DNA from: Nocardia uniformis NBRC 13702
GTDB lineage: Bacteria > Actinomycetota > Actinomycetes > Mycobacteriales > Mycobacteriaceae
Reading direction: 5' to 3'
DNA length: 64,000 nucleotides
Assembly (NCBI RefSeq): GCF_001613345.1
Contig: NZ_BDCE01000045.1
Span: 62,001 to 126,000, forward strand
Positions 25,057-33,025 of this stretch are shown here, piece after piece; the first letter of the stretch is position 1, and each line of letters opens with the position of its first letter. The notes beneath the pieces were generated by a model, which made no database searches, had not been told where the DNA came from, and worked only from the letters and a program-made list of their open reading frames with translations. The position numbers were made by a program, and so were the translations under genes.

Positions 25057-25120
25057 GGTGCGTCGGCGCGGTCCCGCCCGGTCGCGGTGGCCAATCACCA
25101 CGACGCCGCTTGGCCGCCCT

Positions 25121-25190
25121 CGTCATTCCGGCGTGTGCTTGGCCGGAATCCAGCTTTGATCAGCATGGATCCGGTCAAAGCATGCCGGGC
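25121..25190. repeat. Dispersed imperfect palindrome, copy B
   Basis: About 70 bp. The left arm CGTCATTCCGGCGTG plus GCTTGGCCGGAATCCA pairs with TGGATCCGGTCAAAGC plus ATGCCGGGCG; the centre differs from the other copies and the outermost ATGACG of the right arm is missing. It sits between convergent genes and ends 4 bp short of the stop codon of the secreted Ala/Gly-rich gene (25195-25197). Confidence 0.75.
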
Positions 25191-25194
25191 GTGC

Positions 25195-26748
25195 TCAGGA
25201 TTTCTCCTGGTTGTTCTCGCCTGACGCCTCATCGGGGATTTCGCCGATGACCCCCGGCCCGGACTCGCCCAGATTGCTGGTGAGTTCGCTTTCGCCGGAC
25301 GGGTTCTGGTAGTGCTCCACCGAGCGCGAGTATTCCTGGTCCGCGCCTCGCTGACCGGCCGCGGCCCCGTGGGGCGCACCCATGAAACCGCCCGGAGTCG
25401 CGCCGCCCGCACCGGGGCCGCCGAGGCCCCCGGAACTGAACGGGTTGCCCGCGCCGGCGGCGATCTTGCCGCCGGGAATGGAGGAGCCGGGACCGCCGGG
25501 CTTGGCCGCGATGCCGCCCGCGCCGCCGCCGACACCCGCGCCGCCACCCGCGCCACCGCCGAGTCCGGCGGCCTTGGTATCCGCATCGCCGGGACCGGTC
25601 CCGGCGGGGTTGACGCCGGCGGCCCTGGTGGCCTGGTCGACGCCGGACTTCAGCAGTTCCTGAGCCTGCTGCAGGATCGGCTGGCCGACATTCTGGGCGA
25701 GCGACTGGGCGACCTCGGCCGGATTGGGGCCGCCGCCACCCTGGCCGAGCAGCTGGCCGACGACTCCGCTCAATTGGGCTGTGTAGCCGCCCAATTCACC
25801 ACGGGTGGCATTGACGACCGCTACCGCCGCGCCGAGGTGTTCGGTCGCGGAGGCAATGAGCGCGGCCTGGCCGGGTGGGGTCAGTGCCACGGGGGCCATG
25901 GCGGTGGCCTGGGTCGCGAAGGACTGGGCGATGGCGGTGAGCTGGATATTGCCGCGCTGCACGACGGCGGCGGCCTGCTCGGTCAGTGCGGAAATATCGA
26001 ACCCGCGCCGGGTGGTTTCCGCACCGTGGTTCTGCGCCTGCTGACCGGCGGATTGGGCGGCGCCGCCGGATTTGCCCTTCCAGACCGTTTCCACAGTCTT
26101 CAGCGCGCCGTTGCCTATCTGCATCGCGCCCTCGATGAATTTGGACGACTGGTTCAGCACGGTGGCGGGGTTCAGTGCGCCGAGGACGCCGGTGCCGAAA
26201 CTGTTGATGAGATCGAGGAATGGTTTGAACAGGGCGTCGATACCGGGAATCGCGGGCAGCGCCATACCGCTCATGAGCGCGGCCACCGGGTCCGGGGGCA
26301 GTGGCGGTAGCGCGGACGGATTCGGTCCGGCGCTCGCGAGCGCGGCCTGCGCGGAGGCGATCGCCGCGGGTGCGTTGCCCAGGGCGGCCCGGGCGTTGTC
26401 GAGCACTGACTGCGCGCCGTCGAGGGTGTGCTGCGCGGAGTCCAGGGTGTGCTGACCGCCGTCGAGGACACCGTCGAACGCCGCGTAGGTCGAGTCATCG
26501 GGCGCGCCCGGGCCACCGTGCGGCATGCCACCCAGCAGCGGGGAGCCACCGCCCTGCTCGAACTCCTTGCGCGACAACAGGAAAGCGGGAGCTTCGAACG
26601 GTGCGACGTCCTCCGGCAACTGGAACAGCGGTACGTCGACGAAGGGCCCCGAGGGCGGCGCTGCCCCGGTGTCCGGGGCGGCGTACGCGACCTCGGGGGA
26701 GTGATCGGGCGCGATGACGCCCGAGGACAGCGGATCGACGGGGCTCAT
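25195..26748 (-). CDS. Large Ala/Gly-rich protein, EspE/EspA-like type VII secretion partner
   Basis: 517 residues. No signal peptide. The N-terminal 90 residues are Pro/Asp-rich; a helical heptad-like stretch follows (HTLDSAQHTLDGAQSVLDNA), then an Ala-rich helical middle, and from about residue 400 a Gly-rich tail (GGAGGGAGVGGGAGG). The start overlaps the stop of the EspC-family gene by 4 bp, as EspE follows EspF-like genes in ESX loci. I infer a secreted or surface partner of that protein. No sequence motif identifies it firmly; it could also be an unrelated structural or cell-wall protein. No ESX core genes lie within the window. Confidence 0.55.
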   Translation of the reverse strand: MSPVDPLSSGVIAPDHSPEVAYAAPDTGAAPPSGPFVDVPLFQLPEDVAPFEAPAFLLSRKEFEQGGGSPLLGGMPHGGPGAPDDSTYAAFDGVLDGGQHTLDSAQHTLDGAQSVLDNARAALGNAPAAIASAQAALASAGPNPSALPPLPPDPVAALMSGMALPAIPGIDALFKPFLDLINSFGTGVLGALNPATVLNQSSKFIEGAMQIGNGALKTVETVWKGKSGGAAQSAGQQAQNHGAETTRRGFDISALTEQAAAVVQRGNIQLTAIAQSFATQATAMAPVALTPPGQAALIASATEHLGAAVAVVNATRGELGGYTAQLSGVVGQLLGQGGGGPNPAEVAQSLAQNVGQPILQQAQELLKSGVDQATRAAGVNPAGTGPGDADTKAAGLGGGAGGGAGVGGGAGGIAAKPGGPGSSIPGGKIAAGAGNPFSSGGLGGPGAGGATPGGFMGAPHGAAAGQRGADQEYSRSVEHYQNPSGESELTSNLGESGPGVIGEIPDEASGENNQEKS

Positions 26749-27074
26749 ACCTGCTCGCCGATCGTTGCGCCGAGCTGCCCCACACCGCCCGCGAAGGCGG
26801 CGTCGGTCGTCTCGAGGGTGGTCGCCGAACCGGACGCCGTCTGCCCCACGTGCGCGTACCGCCCCGACAGCGCGTTGATGTCCTCGGCGTGCAGCACCTC
26901 CGCGACCGCGTACAGGGCCAGGTAGTCGGCACCGATGAGACCGAAGACAGGTGTCATGGCGGCGACACCGGCTACAGTGTCGAGATTGCCCGCGGCAGCG
27001 ATATCGGCCGCGACGCCACCCTGGGTCGCGGCGAAGGCGCGGACCCCTTCCGGATCCACCGAGAATTCGGTCAT
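26745..27074 (-). CDS. EspC/DUF2580-family type VII secretion-associated protein
   Basis: 109 residues from ATG 27074 (MTEFSVDPEGVRAFAATQGG). The helix-turn-helix hairpin layout, the FSVDPEGVRAFA start and a C-terminal GSATTLETTDAAFAGGVGQLG are those of EspC/DUF2580 proteins, small WXG100-like substrates of ESX systems. A YxxxE sequence (YAVAE) resembles the type VII export signal. An upstream frame to 27155 adds non-conserved residues. It is translationally coupled to the large Ala/Gly-rich gene, suggesting the two products work or travel together. Confidence 0.7.
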   Translation of the reverse strand: MTEFSVDPEGVRAFAATQGGVAADIAAAGNLDTVAGVAAMTPVFGLIGADYLALYAVAEVLHAEDINALSGRYAHVGQTASGSATTLETTDAAFAGGVGQLGATIGEQV

Positions 27075-27183
27075 GAGTCCCACCCCGATCGTCGTGGACA
27101 AATAGCGATCCTGAATATATCCGACAAGGCCGACCGGGCGCAGGGGCGTATCCACAGGCCAGCCACCCGCCGCTGTTGCAAAT

Positions 27184-27197
27184 TAGAACAGGTTCTA
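27184..27197 (+). promoter_or_regulatory. Perfect KstR-type operator
   Basis: TAGAACAGGTTCTA is an exact match to the KstR palindrome TnnAACnnGTTnnA and to its fuller form TAGAACnnGTTCTA. It ends 12 bp before the start of the epimerase gene, where a TetR-type repressor would block transcription. Regulation by a cholesterol-responsive KstR homologue is inferred. Confidence 0.75.
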
Positions 27198-27209
27198 TAT
27201 TCTCGACTC

Positions 27210-28202
27210 ATGAAGGTCGCAGTCACCGGCGCTGCCGGGTTCCTTGGCACCAATTTGCTTCGCCTGCTTACCGATCGCGGTCACGAGGTGACAGCTATCG
27301 ATCGTGTTCGGCCCTCCGGTGCCACAGAACCAGGTGTCACCTGGGTGACCGGTGATGTGCTCGATCCCGAGTCCATGCGCGGCGCGCTGGACGGCGCGGA
27401 GGTCGTCTACCACCTGGTCGCGGTAATCACCCTCGCCCAGAAGAACGATCTCGCCTGGCGGATCAATACCGAGGGCGTGCGCATCGTCGCCGAGGCCGCC
27501 CTGGCTGTCGGCGCGCGCAAATTCGTTCATGCCAGCTCCATTCACGCATTCGACCAGTACAACTGCGGCGGCCGCATCGACGAGCGCACCGCCCGCTCCA
27601 TCAACCCGGATCTGCCGGTATACGACCGGTCCAAGTGGCAGGGTGAGGTGGAACTGCGCAAGGTCATCGACAAGGGTCTCGACGCCGTGCTCTGCAATCC
27701 GACCGGCGTCTACGGTCCGGTCGACTTCACCCGCTCCCGAATCAATGGCACCCTGCTCGACGCGGCCAAGGGTCGTATACCCGCCATGATCGGTGGCAGC
27801 TTCGACCTCGTCGATGTCCGTGACGTCGCCATGGGTCTGATCCAGGCCGGCGAGCGCGGCCGCACCGGTGAGAACTACCTGCTCACCGGCCATATGCAGA
27901 CCATGTGGGATGTCACCCGCCTCGCCGCGTCCGTCAATGGCAAGAAGGGTCCCCGCGTCCTGATTCCGGCACAGGTCATCTCGGCCGTGATGCCCGTACT
28001 CGAGCCGGTGGGCAAGCTGTTCGGCAGCGATGTGCTGTCCAAGGCCGCTATGGGCGCGCTCATCTCCGCCCCCATTGTCGACGGCACCAAGGCCAGAACC
28101 GAACTCGGCTACCTGCCGCGCTCCACCGATGAAACGGTGCGGGATCTGGTCGCCTTCGCCAATAACGACCTCGTCAAGCTCGACACGCGAAAGATCGCTT
28201 GA
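27210..28202 (+). CDS. NAD-dependent epimerase/3-beta-HSD-like SDR
   Basis: 330 residues. Extended SDR: N-terminal MKVAVTGAAGFLGTNLLRLL (TGxxGFLG), HASSIHAFDQYNCGGRIDE, catalytic YDRSKWQGE (YxxxK), NPTGVYGPVD, and DLVDVRDVAMGL. Similar genes are annotated as epimerases or 3-beta-hydroxysteroid dehydrogenase-like; the KstR-type site immediately upstream favours a steroid or related lipid substrate. The ATG at 27210 lies just after the operator, so the untranslated leader must be very short. Its stop is 31 bp before the radical SAM gene, which has its own operator-like site. Confidence 0.8.
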   Translation: MKVAVTGAAGFLGTNLLRLLTDRGHEVTAIDRVRPSGATEPGVTWVTGDVLDPESMRGALDGAEVVYHLVAVITLAQKNDLAWRINTEGVRIVAEAALAVGARKFVHASSIHAFDQYNCGGRIDERTARSINPDLPVYDRSKWQGEVELRKVIDKGLDAVLCNPTGVYGPVDFTRSRINGTLLDAAKGRIPAMIGGSFDLVDVRDVAMGLIQAGERGRTGENYLLTGHMQTMWDVTRLAASVNGKKGPRVLIPAQVISAVMPVLEPVGKLFGSDVLSKAAMGALISAPIVDGTKARTELGYLPRSTDETVRDLVAFANNDLVKLDTRKIA

Positions 28203-28209
28203 CACCTGC

Positions 28210-28225
28210 TAGAACAAATGTTCGA
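28210..28225 (+). promoter_or_regulatory. LexA-like SOS box
   Basis: TAGAACAAATGTTCGA matches the actinobacterial LexA consensus TCGAACnnnnGTTCGA at all but one position. It ends 8 bp before the start of the radical SAM gene. The 4-bp spacing sets it apart from the KstR-type sites nearby (2-bp spacing), although the half-sites are similar. Confidence 0.6.
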
Positions 28226-28233
28226 CTGGTGGG

Positions 28234-29262
28234 GTGCGGTGGCAAAGCCAGACTCTGGACGCCGATGACGGCGCGCTGCCCGGACTCGAACGGGCCGGTC
28301 TCGTTCGGACAGTACAGACTCCCGACTTCGAGGGCATCACATTCCACGAGGTGCTCTGTAAGAGCGCGCTGAACAAGGTTCCCGAGGGCGGCAGTATGCC
28401 GTTCAACTGGACCGTCAATCCAATGCGCGGATGCTCGCACGCGTGCCGCTACTGCTTCGCTCGCGGCTCGCACGAGTATCTGGACCTGGACGCAGGACTG
28501 GACTTCGACAATCAGATCGTCGTCAAGACGAATGTCGCGGCCGTCCTGCGCCGGGAGCTGCACAAGCGGTCCTGGCGGCGCGAAGCCGTTGCGCTGGGGT
28601 CGAATACGGATCCGTACCAGCGCGCCGAGGGTCGCTACCGGCTCATGCCGGGCATTATTTCCGCACTCACCGAGTCGGGCACACCCTTCTCGATTCTCAC
28701 CAAGGGCACCCTGCTGCGCCGGGATCTGCCGCTGCTCACCCAAGCCGCGCAACAGGTCTCGGTCAGTGTGGCCGTCTCGCTGGCCATCCTGGATCCGGAT
28801 CTGCATCGCGGGCTGGAATCCGGTACGCCGACGCCCAAGGCGCGACTGGAACTCATTCGCGCGCTCGCCGACGCCGGATTCGCGGTGAATGTCATGGTGG
28901 CCCCGGTAATTCCGTACCTCACCGACAGTCGAGCGCATTTGGACGAACTCTTCGCCGCGCTCGCCGACGCGGGCGCATCCGAGGTCACCGCCTTTCCCAT
29001 GCATCTACGGGGCGCGACCCGAGATTGGTTCCTCGAGTGGTTGGCCACCGAGCACCCCGCGCTGATCCGCCGCTACCGACAGCTGTACGGTCGCGGAAGC
29101 TCTGTCACACCCGAGTATTCCGCCTGGCTACGCGGCCGCATCGAACCGCTGCTGGAGAAGTACCGCTTCAACCGTGAACGTCCGGCCGAGCCCGAAGTGC
29201 GGGCCGCCGCCGAGTCCGCCGCCGCGCGGACGCCCGACCGGCAACTGGCGCTCTTCGCCTGA
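28234..29262 (+). CDS. Radical SAM protein of the SplB/Rv2578c family
   Basis: 342 residues. GTG 28234 begins MRWQSQTLDADDGALPGL, as in mycobacterial Rv2578c. The 4Fe-4S/SAM-binding cysteines are in GCSHACRYCFARGSHEYL (CxxxCxxC), and FHEVLCKSALNKVP, LGSNTDPYQRAEGRYRLMPG and ILTKGTLLRRDL are conserved family blocks. The family is related to spore photoproduct lyase, which repairs thymine dimers in Bacillus; the actinobacterial substrate is not established. A LexA-like box lies directly before the start, supporting a DNA-damage link. Probably transcribed independently of the epimerase. Confidence 0.9.
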   Translation: MRWQSQTLDADDGALPGLERAGLVRTVQTPDFEGITFHEVLCKSALNKVPEGGSMPFNWTVNPMRGCSHACRYCFARGSHEYLDLDAGLDFDNQIVVKTNVAAVLRRELHKRSWRREAVALGSNTDPYQRAEGRYRLMPGIISALTESGTPFSILTKGTLLRRDLPLLTQAAQQVSVSVAVSLAILDPDLHRGLESGTPTPKARLELIRALADAGFAVNVMVAPVIPYLTDSRAHLDELFAALADAGASEVTAFPMHLRGATRDWFLEWLATEHPALIRRYRQLYGRGSSVTPEYSAWLRGRIEPLLEKYRFNRERPAEPEVRAAAESAAARTPDRQLALFA

Positions 29263-29371
29263 TTCCGGCGGAGATTCATCGAGTTCCACCGCTCACTTCG
29301 CGGTCCTCCGCGAATGAGGCGGAGTAGTTTGGCGTTGATACCTCACAGCGACGAGGAAGTGATGCAGGCGC

Positions 29372-31327
29372 ATGGTTTCCCAGCACGGCGACGACTCAGT
29401 GGTGAAGTCCGAAAACGGCCACACCACAGAGAAATTGGAAAAGGTCGTAATTCGGTTCGCCGGTGACTCCGGTGATGGAATGCAGCTGACCGGTGATCGA
29501 TTCACCCATGAGGCAGCGGCATTCGGCAATGACCTCGCCACCCAGCCCAACTTTCCCGCCGAGATCCGGGCACCCCAGGGCACGCTGCCGGGTGTCTCGT
29601 CCTTCCAGATCCAGATCGCCGACTACGACATCCTCACCGCCGGTGACCAGCCCGATGTGCTGGTGGCGATGAATCCCGCGGCGCTCAAGGCGAATCTGGA
29701 AGACCTCGCGCGGGGGGCAACCGTCATCGTCAATACCGATGAGTTCACCAAGCGCAATCTCGCGAAGGTGGGCTATACCGGCGACCCGCTGACCGATGAC
29801 ACCCTGTCGGATTTCGTGGTGCATCGAGTACCCATGACATCACTGACACTCGGGGCAACAGAACCGACCGGTGTGGGCAAAAAGGATGGGCAGCGGGCGA
29901 AGAATATGTTCGCGCTCGGTTTGCTGTCATGGATGTATGGGCGGCCCATTGATGGGACCGAACAGTTCGTACGGGAGAAATTCGCTGCCACACCCGAGGT
30001 GGCCGAAGCAAATATTCTCGCAATTCGGGCAGGGTGGAATTACGGCGAAACGACCGAGGCATTCGCGAGTACCTATGAGGTTGCGCCCGCGACGCTGCCG
30101 CCGGGTACCTACCGGCAGATCACCGGCAATACCGCGCTGGCCTACGGCATGGTCACGGCCGGGCAGCTGTCCGGCATGCCGGTATTCCTCGGGACGTATC
30201 CGATCACCCCGGCCTCGGACATCCTGCACGAGCTGAGTAAACACAAGAACTTCGATGTCACCACCTTCCAGGCCGAGGACGAGATCGCCGGAATCGGTGC
30301 GGCACTGGGTGCTTCGCTCGGCGGGGCCTTGGGCGTGACGAGTACCTCCGGACCGGGTCTGGCGCTCAAGAGCGAAACCATCGGGCTGGCGGTCATGACC
30401 GAGTTGCCCTTACTGATCGTCGACGTACAGCGCGGCGGTCCCTCCACCGGACTGCCCACCAAGACCGAACAGTCCGACCTGTTGCAGGCGTTGTACGGAC
30501 GCAATGGCGAATCGCCGGTGGCGGTGCTCGCACCGCGGTCACCCGCCGACTGCTTCGATACCGCGGTGGAGGCCGCGCGTATCGCCATCACCTACCGCAC
30601 CCCGGTACTGCTGCTCTCCGACGGCGCGATCGCCAATGGCTCCGAGCCGTGGGCGATTCCGCAGGTCACGCAGCTCGCGCCGATCGATCCCGGGTTCGAG
30701 GCCGATGCCGAGGAGGGTAGCGAATTCCTGCCCTATGCGCGTGATCCGGAAACTCTGGCGCGACCGATCGCTCGACCCGGTACCAAGGGGCGCGCCCATC
30801 GCATCGGCGGTCTGGAGAAGGCCGACGGCAGCGGCAATATCTCCTACGAGTCGGCCAATCACGAGCTCATGGTTCGACTGCGCCAGGCCAAGATCGACGG
30901 TATTGCGGTGCCGGACCTGGTGGTCGACGATCCGGACGACCGCGCGGAGCTGCTGCTCATCGGGTGGGGTAGTTCCTACGGGCCGATCGGGGAGGCGTGT
31001 CGGCGGGCGCGACGGCGCGGGGTACCGGTGGCGCAGGCGCATCTGCGGCATCTGAATCCGTTCCCCGCCAATCTCGGTGCGGTACTGCGTCGCTACCGCA
31101 CCGTGGTCGCGCCGGAGATGAACGGCGGCCAGCTGGCCATGCTGTTGCGCGCCAAGTACCTCGTCGACGTCCAGCCGTGGACCAAGATCGCCGGAACCGC
31201 GTTCTCGGCACAGGAACTGGTCGGCGTCATCGACGCGACACTGGACGGATCCATCGCGGATATGGAACAGGACAAGGCCTTCGCCGCGCGGGCACGGGCC
31301 ACCTACCGCACCCCAGGGGGCAAGTGA
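29372..31327 (+). CDS. korA: 2-oxoglutarate:ferredoxin oxidoreductase, alpha subunit
   Basis: 651 residues. Fused gamma-alpha organisation: a gamma-like domain (about 20-200; IRFAGDSGDGMQLTGDRF, PNFPAEIRAPQGTLPG), then the alpha domain with YPITPASDILHELSKH, QAEDEIAGIGAALGASLGG, STSGPGLALKSETIG and VQRGGPSTGLPTKTEQSDL. With KorB it oxidatively decarboxylates 2-oxoglutarate to succinyl-CoA and reduces ferredoxin, a mycobacterial-type route (Rv2455c) that can replace the NAD-linked complex. The stop and the korB start share one base (TGATG). Codons around 29830-30080 are less GC-rich at third positions than the rest. Confidence 0.9.
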   Translation: MVSQHGDDSVVKSENGHTTEKLEKVVIRFAGDSGDGMQLTGDRFTHEAAAFGNDLATQPNFPAEIRAPQGTLPGVSSFQIQIADYDILTAGDQPDVLVAMNPAALKANLEDLARGATVIVNTDEFTKRNLAKVGYTGDPLTDDTLSDFVVHRVPMTSLTLGATEPTGVGKKDGQRAKNMFALGLLSWMYGRPIDGTEQFVREKFAATPEVAEANILAIRAGWNYGETTEAFASTYEVAPATLPPGTYRQITGNTALAYGMVTAGQLSGMPVFLGTYPITPASDILHELSKHKNFDVTTFQAEDEIAGIGAALGASLGGALGVTSTSGPGLALKSETIGLAVMTELPLLIVDVQRGGPSTGLPTKTEQSDLLQALYGRNGESPVAVLAPRSPADCFDTAVEAARIAITYRTPVLLLSDGAIANGSEPWAIPQVTQLAPIDPGFEADAEEGSEFLPYARDPETLARPIARPGTKGRAHRIGGLEKADGSGNISYESANHELMVRLRQAKIDGIAVPDLVVDDPDDRAELLLIGWGSSYGPIGEACRRARRRGVPVAQAHLRHLNPFPANLGAVLRRYRTVVAPEMNGGQLAMLLRAKYLVDVQPWTKIAGTAFSAQELVGVIDATLDGSIADMEQDKAFAARARATYRTPGGK

Positions 31328-32406
31328 TGACCATTGTCGAGAACCAGTTCGTCGGAAGGGATCTGGGGCTCACCGGGCTGTCCGGCGTACCCACTGCCGA
31401 CGGACCGCAGAAGGCCAAGGAGTACACCTCCGATCAGGAGGTGCGCTGGTGCCCCGGATGCGGTGACTACGTGATCCTGGCGACCGTACGTGGTTTCCTG
31501 GCCGACCTCGGGCTCGAGCGCGAGAATCTCATGTTCGTCTCCGGAATCGGCTGCTCCAGCCGGTTCCCGTATTATCTGGAAGCCTATGGGCTGCACTCGA
31601 TTCACGGCCGCGCCCCGGCCATTGCCACCGGGCTGGCGGTCACCCGGCCCGATCTGTCGGTCTGGGTGGTGACCGGCGATGGTGACGCGCTGTCCATTGG
31701 CGGCAACCACCTCATTCACGCGCTGCGCCGCAATGTGAATATGACGATCCTGCTGTTCAACAACCGGATCTACGGACTCACCAAGGGCCAGTACTCACCG
31801 ACCTCGGAAACCGGCAAGGTCACCAAGTCCACCCCGATGGGTTCGGTCGATCACCCGTTCAATACCCTGTCGGTCGCCCTCGGTGCCGAAGCCACCTTCG
31901 CCGCACGGGCTTTGGACTCCGACCGCGCCGGGCTCACCGAGGTTCTGCGCGCGGCCGCCGAGCATCGCGGCACCTCATTCGTCGAGATCCTGCAGGACTG
32001 CCCGATCTTCAATGACGGCTCCTTCGACATGCTTCGTAAGGAGAATGCCGAATCCCACCTCATCCGGCTCCAGCACGGCGAACCCATTCGCTTCGGCGCG
32101 GATCGCGAATTCGCGGTGGTGCGCAGCGGTTTCGGGCTGCGGGTGGCGAGCGCGGATGCGGTGGCCGAATCCGACATTGTGGTGCACGACGCCTATTGCG
32201 AGGATCCGGAATACGCCTACGCGCTGTCGCGGCTCTCGGATCAGGACCTGACCCGGGTGGTGACCGGCGTGTTCCGCAGTGTCTCGCGACCCACCTACGA
32301 CGACGGGGTGCGGGCGCAAACCGCGATGGCCCAGGAACGTAAGCCGGTCAGTGCCGATTCATTGCAGTCGTTGCTGACCGGGAAGGAAACCTGGACCGTC
32401 GGTTAG
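31327..32406 (+). CDS. korB: 2-oxoglutarate:ferredoxin oxidoreductase, beta subunit
   Basis: 359 residues. Thiamine-diphosphate subunit: VRWCPGCGDYVILATV near the N-terminus, SGIGCSSRFPYYLEAYGLHS, the TPP/Mg motif VTGDGDALSIGGNHLIHALRRN and NNRIYGLTKGQYSPTS. It pairs with KorA (Rv2454c type). ATG 31327 is chosen over the long upstream frame because it begins MTIVENQFVGRDLG directly after the korA stop. No terminator hairpin with a T-run is seen after it; the long inverted-repeat element starts 31 bp downstream and may serve as one. Confidence 0.9.
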   Translation: MTIVENQFVGRDLGLTGLSGVPTADGPQKAKEYTSDQEVRWCPGCGDYVILATVRGFLADLGLERENLMFVSGIGCSSRFPYYLEAYGLHSIHGRAPAIATGLAVTRPDLSVWVVTGDGDALSIGGNHLIHALRRNVNMTILLFNNRIYGLTKGQYSPTSETGKVTKSTPMGSVDHPFNTLSVALGAEATFAARALDSDRAGLTEVLRAAAEHRGTSFVEILQDCPIFNDGSFDMLRKENAESHLIRLQHGEPIRFGADREFAVVRSGFGLRVASADAVAESDIVVHDAYCEDPEYAYALSRLSDQDLTRVVTGVFRSVSRPTYDDGVRAQTAMAQERKPVSADSLQSLLTGKETWTVG

Positions 32407-32437
32407 ATGGTTGTGTGCACTGGTGGGTGGGGTACTG

Positions 32438-32994
32438 ACTGCTGTTCTCGGGGCCTACGTAGCCAAGTCGGGTGCGAAGGAGCGGCTTCCAGCGGCGTTC
32501 GGCCGAGTCGAGCCAAAGGCGAAAGCAGTGTGGTGGCGTCGCCTGCCGTCCCCGACCTGAGTCCCCCAGTCGGGTGCCGTCATCTCCCATTCCAGCCTGG
32601 CGGCGGACCGTTGTCACGTCCTCGAGATTTCACAACGAAGACAAAGACGCCAGTACGCAAGAGATAAAGATTCGAGCCCGCCAGAGCAGACCGATTGGTC
32701 AGGGGGACCTGGTGGCGGCATCGGCCGAGTAATCCCCGCCACCATGTCCCCCTGACCGATCGGTCTGTTTCGGTTTGTCCTCTTTGTCTGTTTCGTGTGT
32801 CTTGTTCTGTCCCGAAATCGGGACAACGGTCGGTCCACCGTCGAGAAGGTGAGAATCCGCGCCTGACTGGGGGACTCAGGTCGGGGACGGCAGACGAGTC
32901 GACCACACTATCGGTTTGATCTCTTCCTCCGGCACCCAGCTGGAACCGCAAGGCCCGCTCCCAACTTGGCTACGTAGGCCCCGAGAACAGCAGT
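32438..32994. mobile_element. 557-bp inverted-repeat (fold-back/MITE-like) element without transposase
   Basis: The two ends form a perfect 31-bp inverted repeat: 32438-32468 pairs with 32964-32994 (both read ACTGCTGTTCTCGGGGCCTA and onward from the outside). Inside, a perfect 29-bp block pairs 32543-32571 with 32865-32893. At the centre, 32697-32718 pairs with 32736-32757 (21 of 22 bp) around a 17-nt loop. The stretches between blocks are diverged copies of each other in inverse orientation. No transposase or other gene is recognisable; the small frames on both strands mirror each other and are by-products of the symmetry. Clear target-site duplications are not evident. Confidence 0.75.
32697..32757. 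repeat. Central hairpin of the inverted-repeat element
   Basis: GGTCAGGGGGACCTGGTGGC (from 32697) pairs with its near-exact complement ending at 32757, with one mismatch and the loop at 32719-32735. Flanking bases extend the pairing (ACCGATTGGTC / GACCGATCGGT). In RNA this would be a very stable stem. Confidence 0.8.
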
Positions 32995-33025
32995 TAGTCA
33001 CTCACTAACCAGCCATCCAAGGAGC

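Noticed and set aside
28210..28225. A third KstR site before the radical SAM gene
   Set aside because: The half-sites resemble KstR but are separated by 4 bp instead of 2; this spacing fits a LexA box.
32407..32951. Small frames of 74-123 codons on both strands within the inverted-repeat element
   Set aside because: The frames on the two arms give similar peptides (for example AVPDLSPPV on both strands) only because the arms are inverted copies; no start or ribosome binding site supports them.
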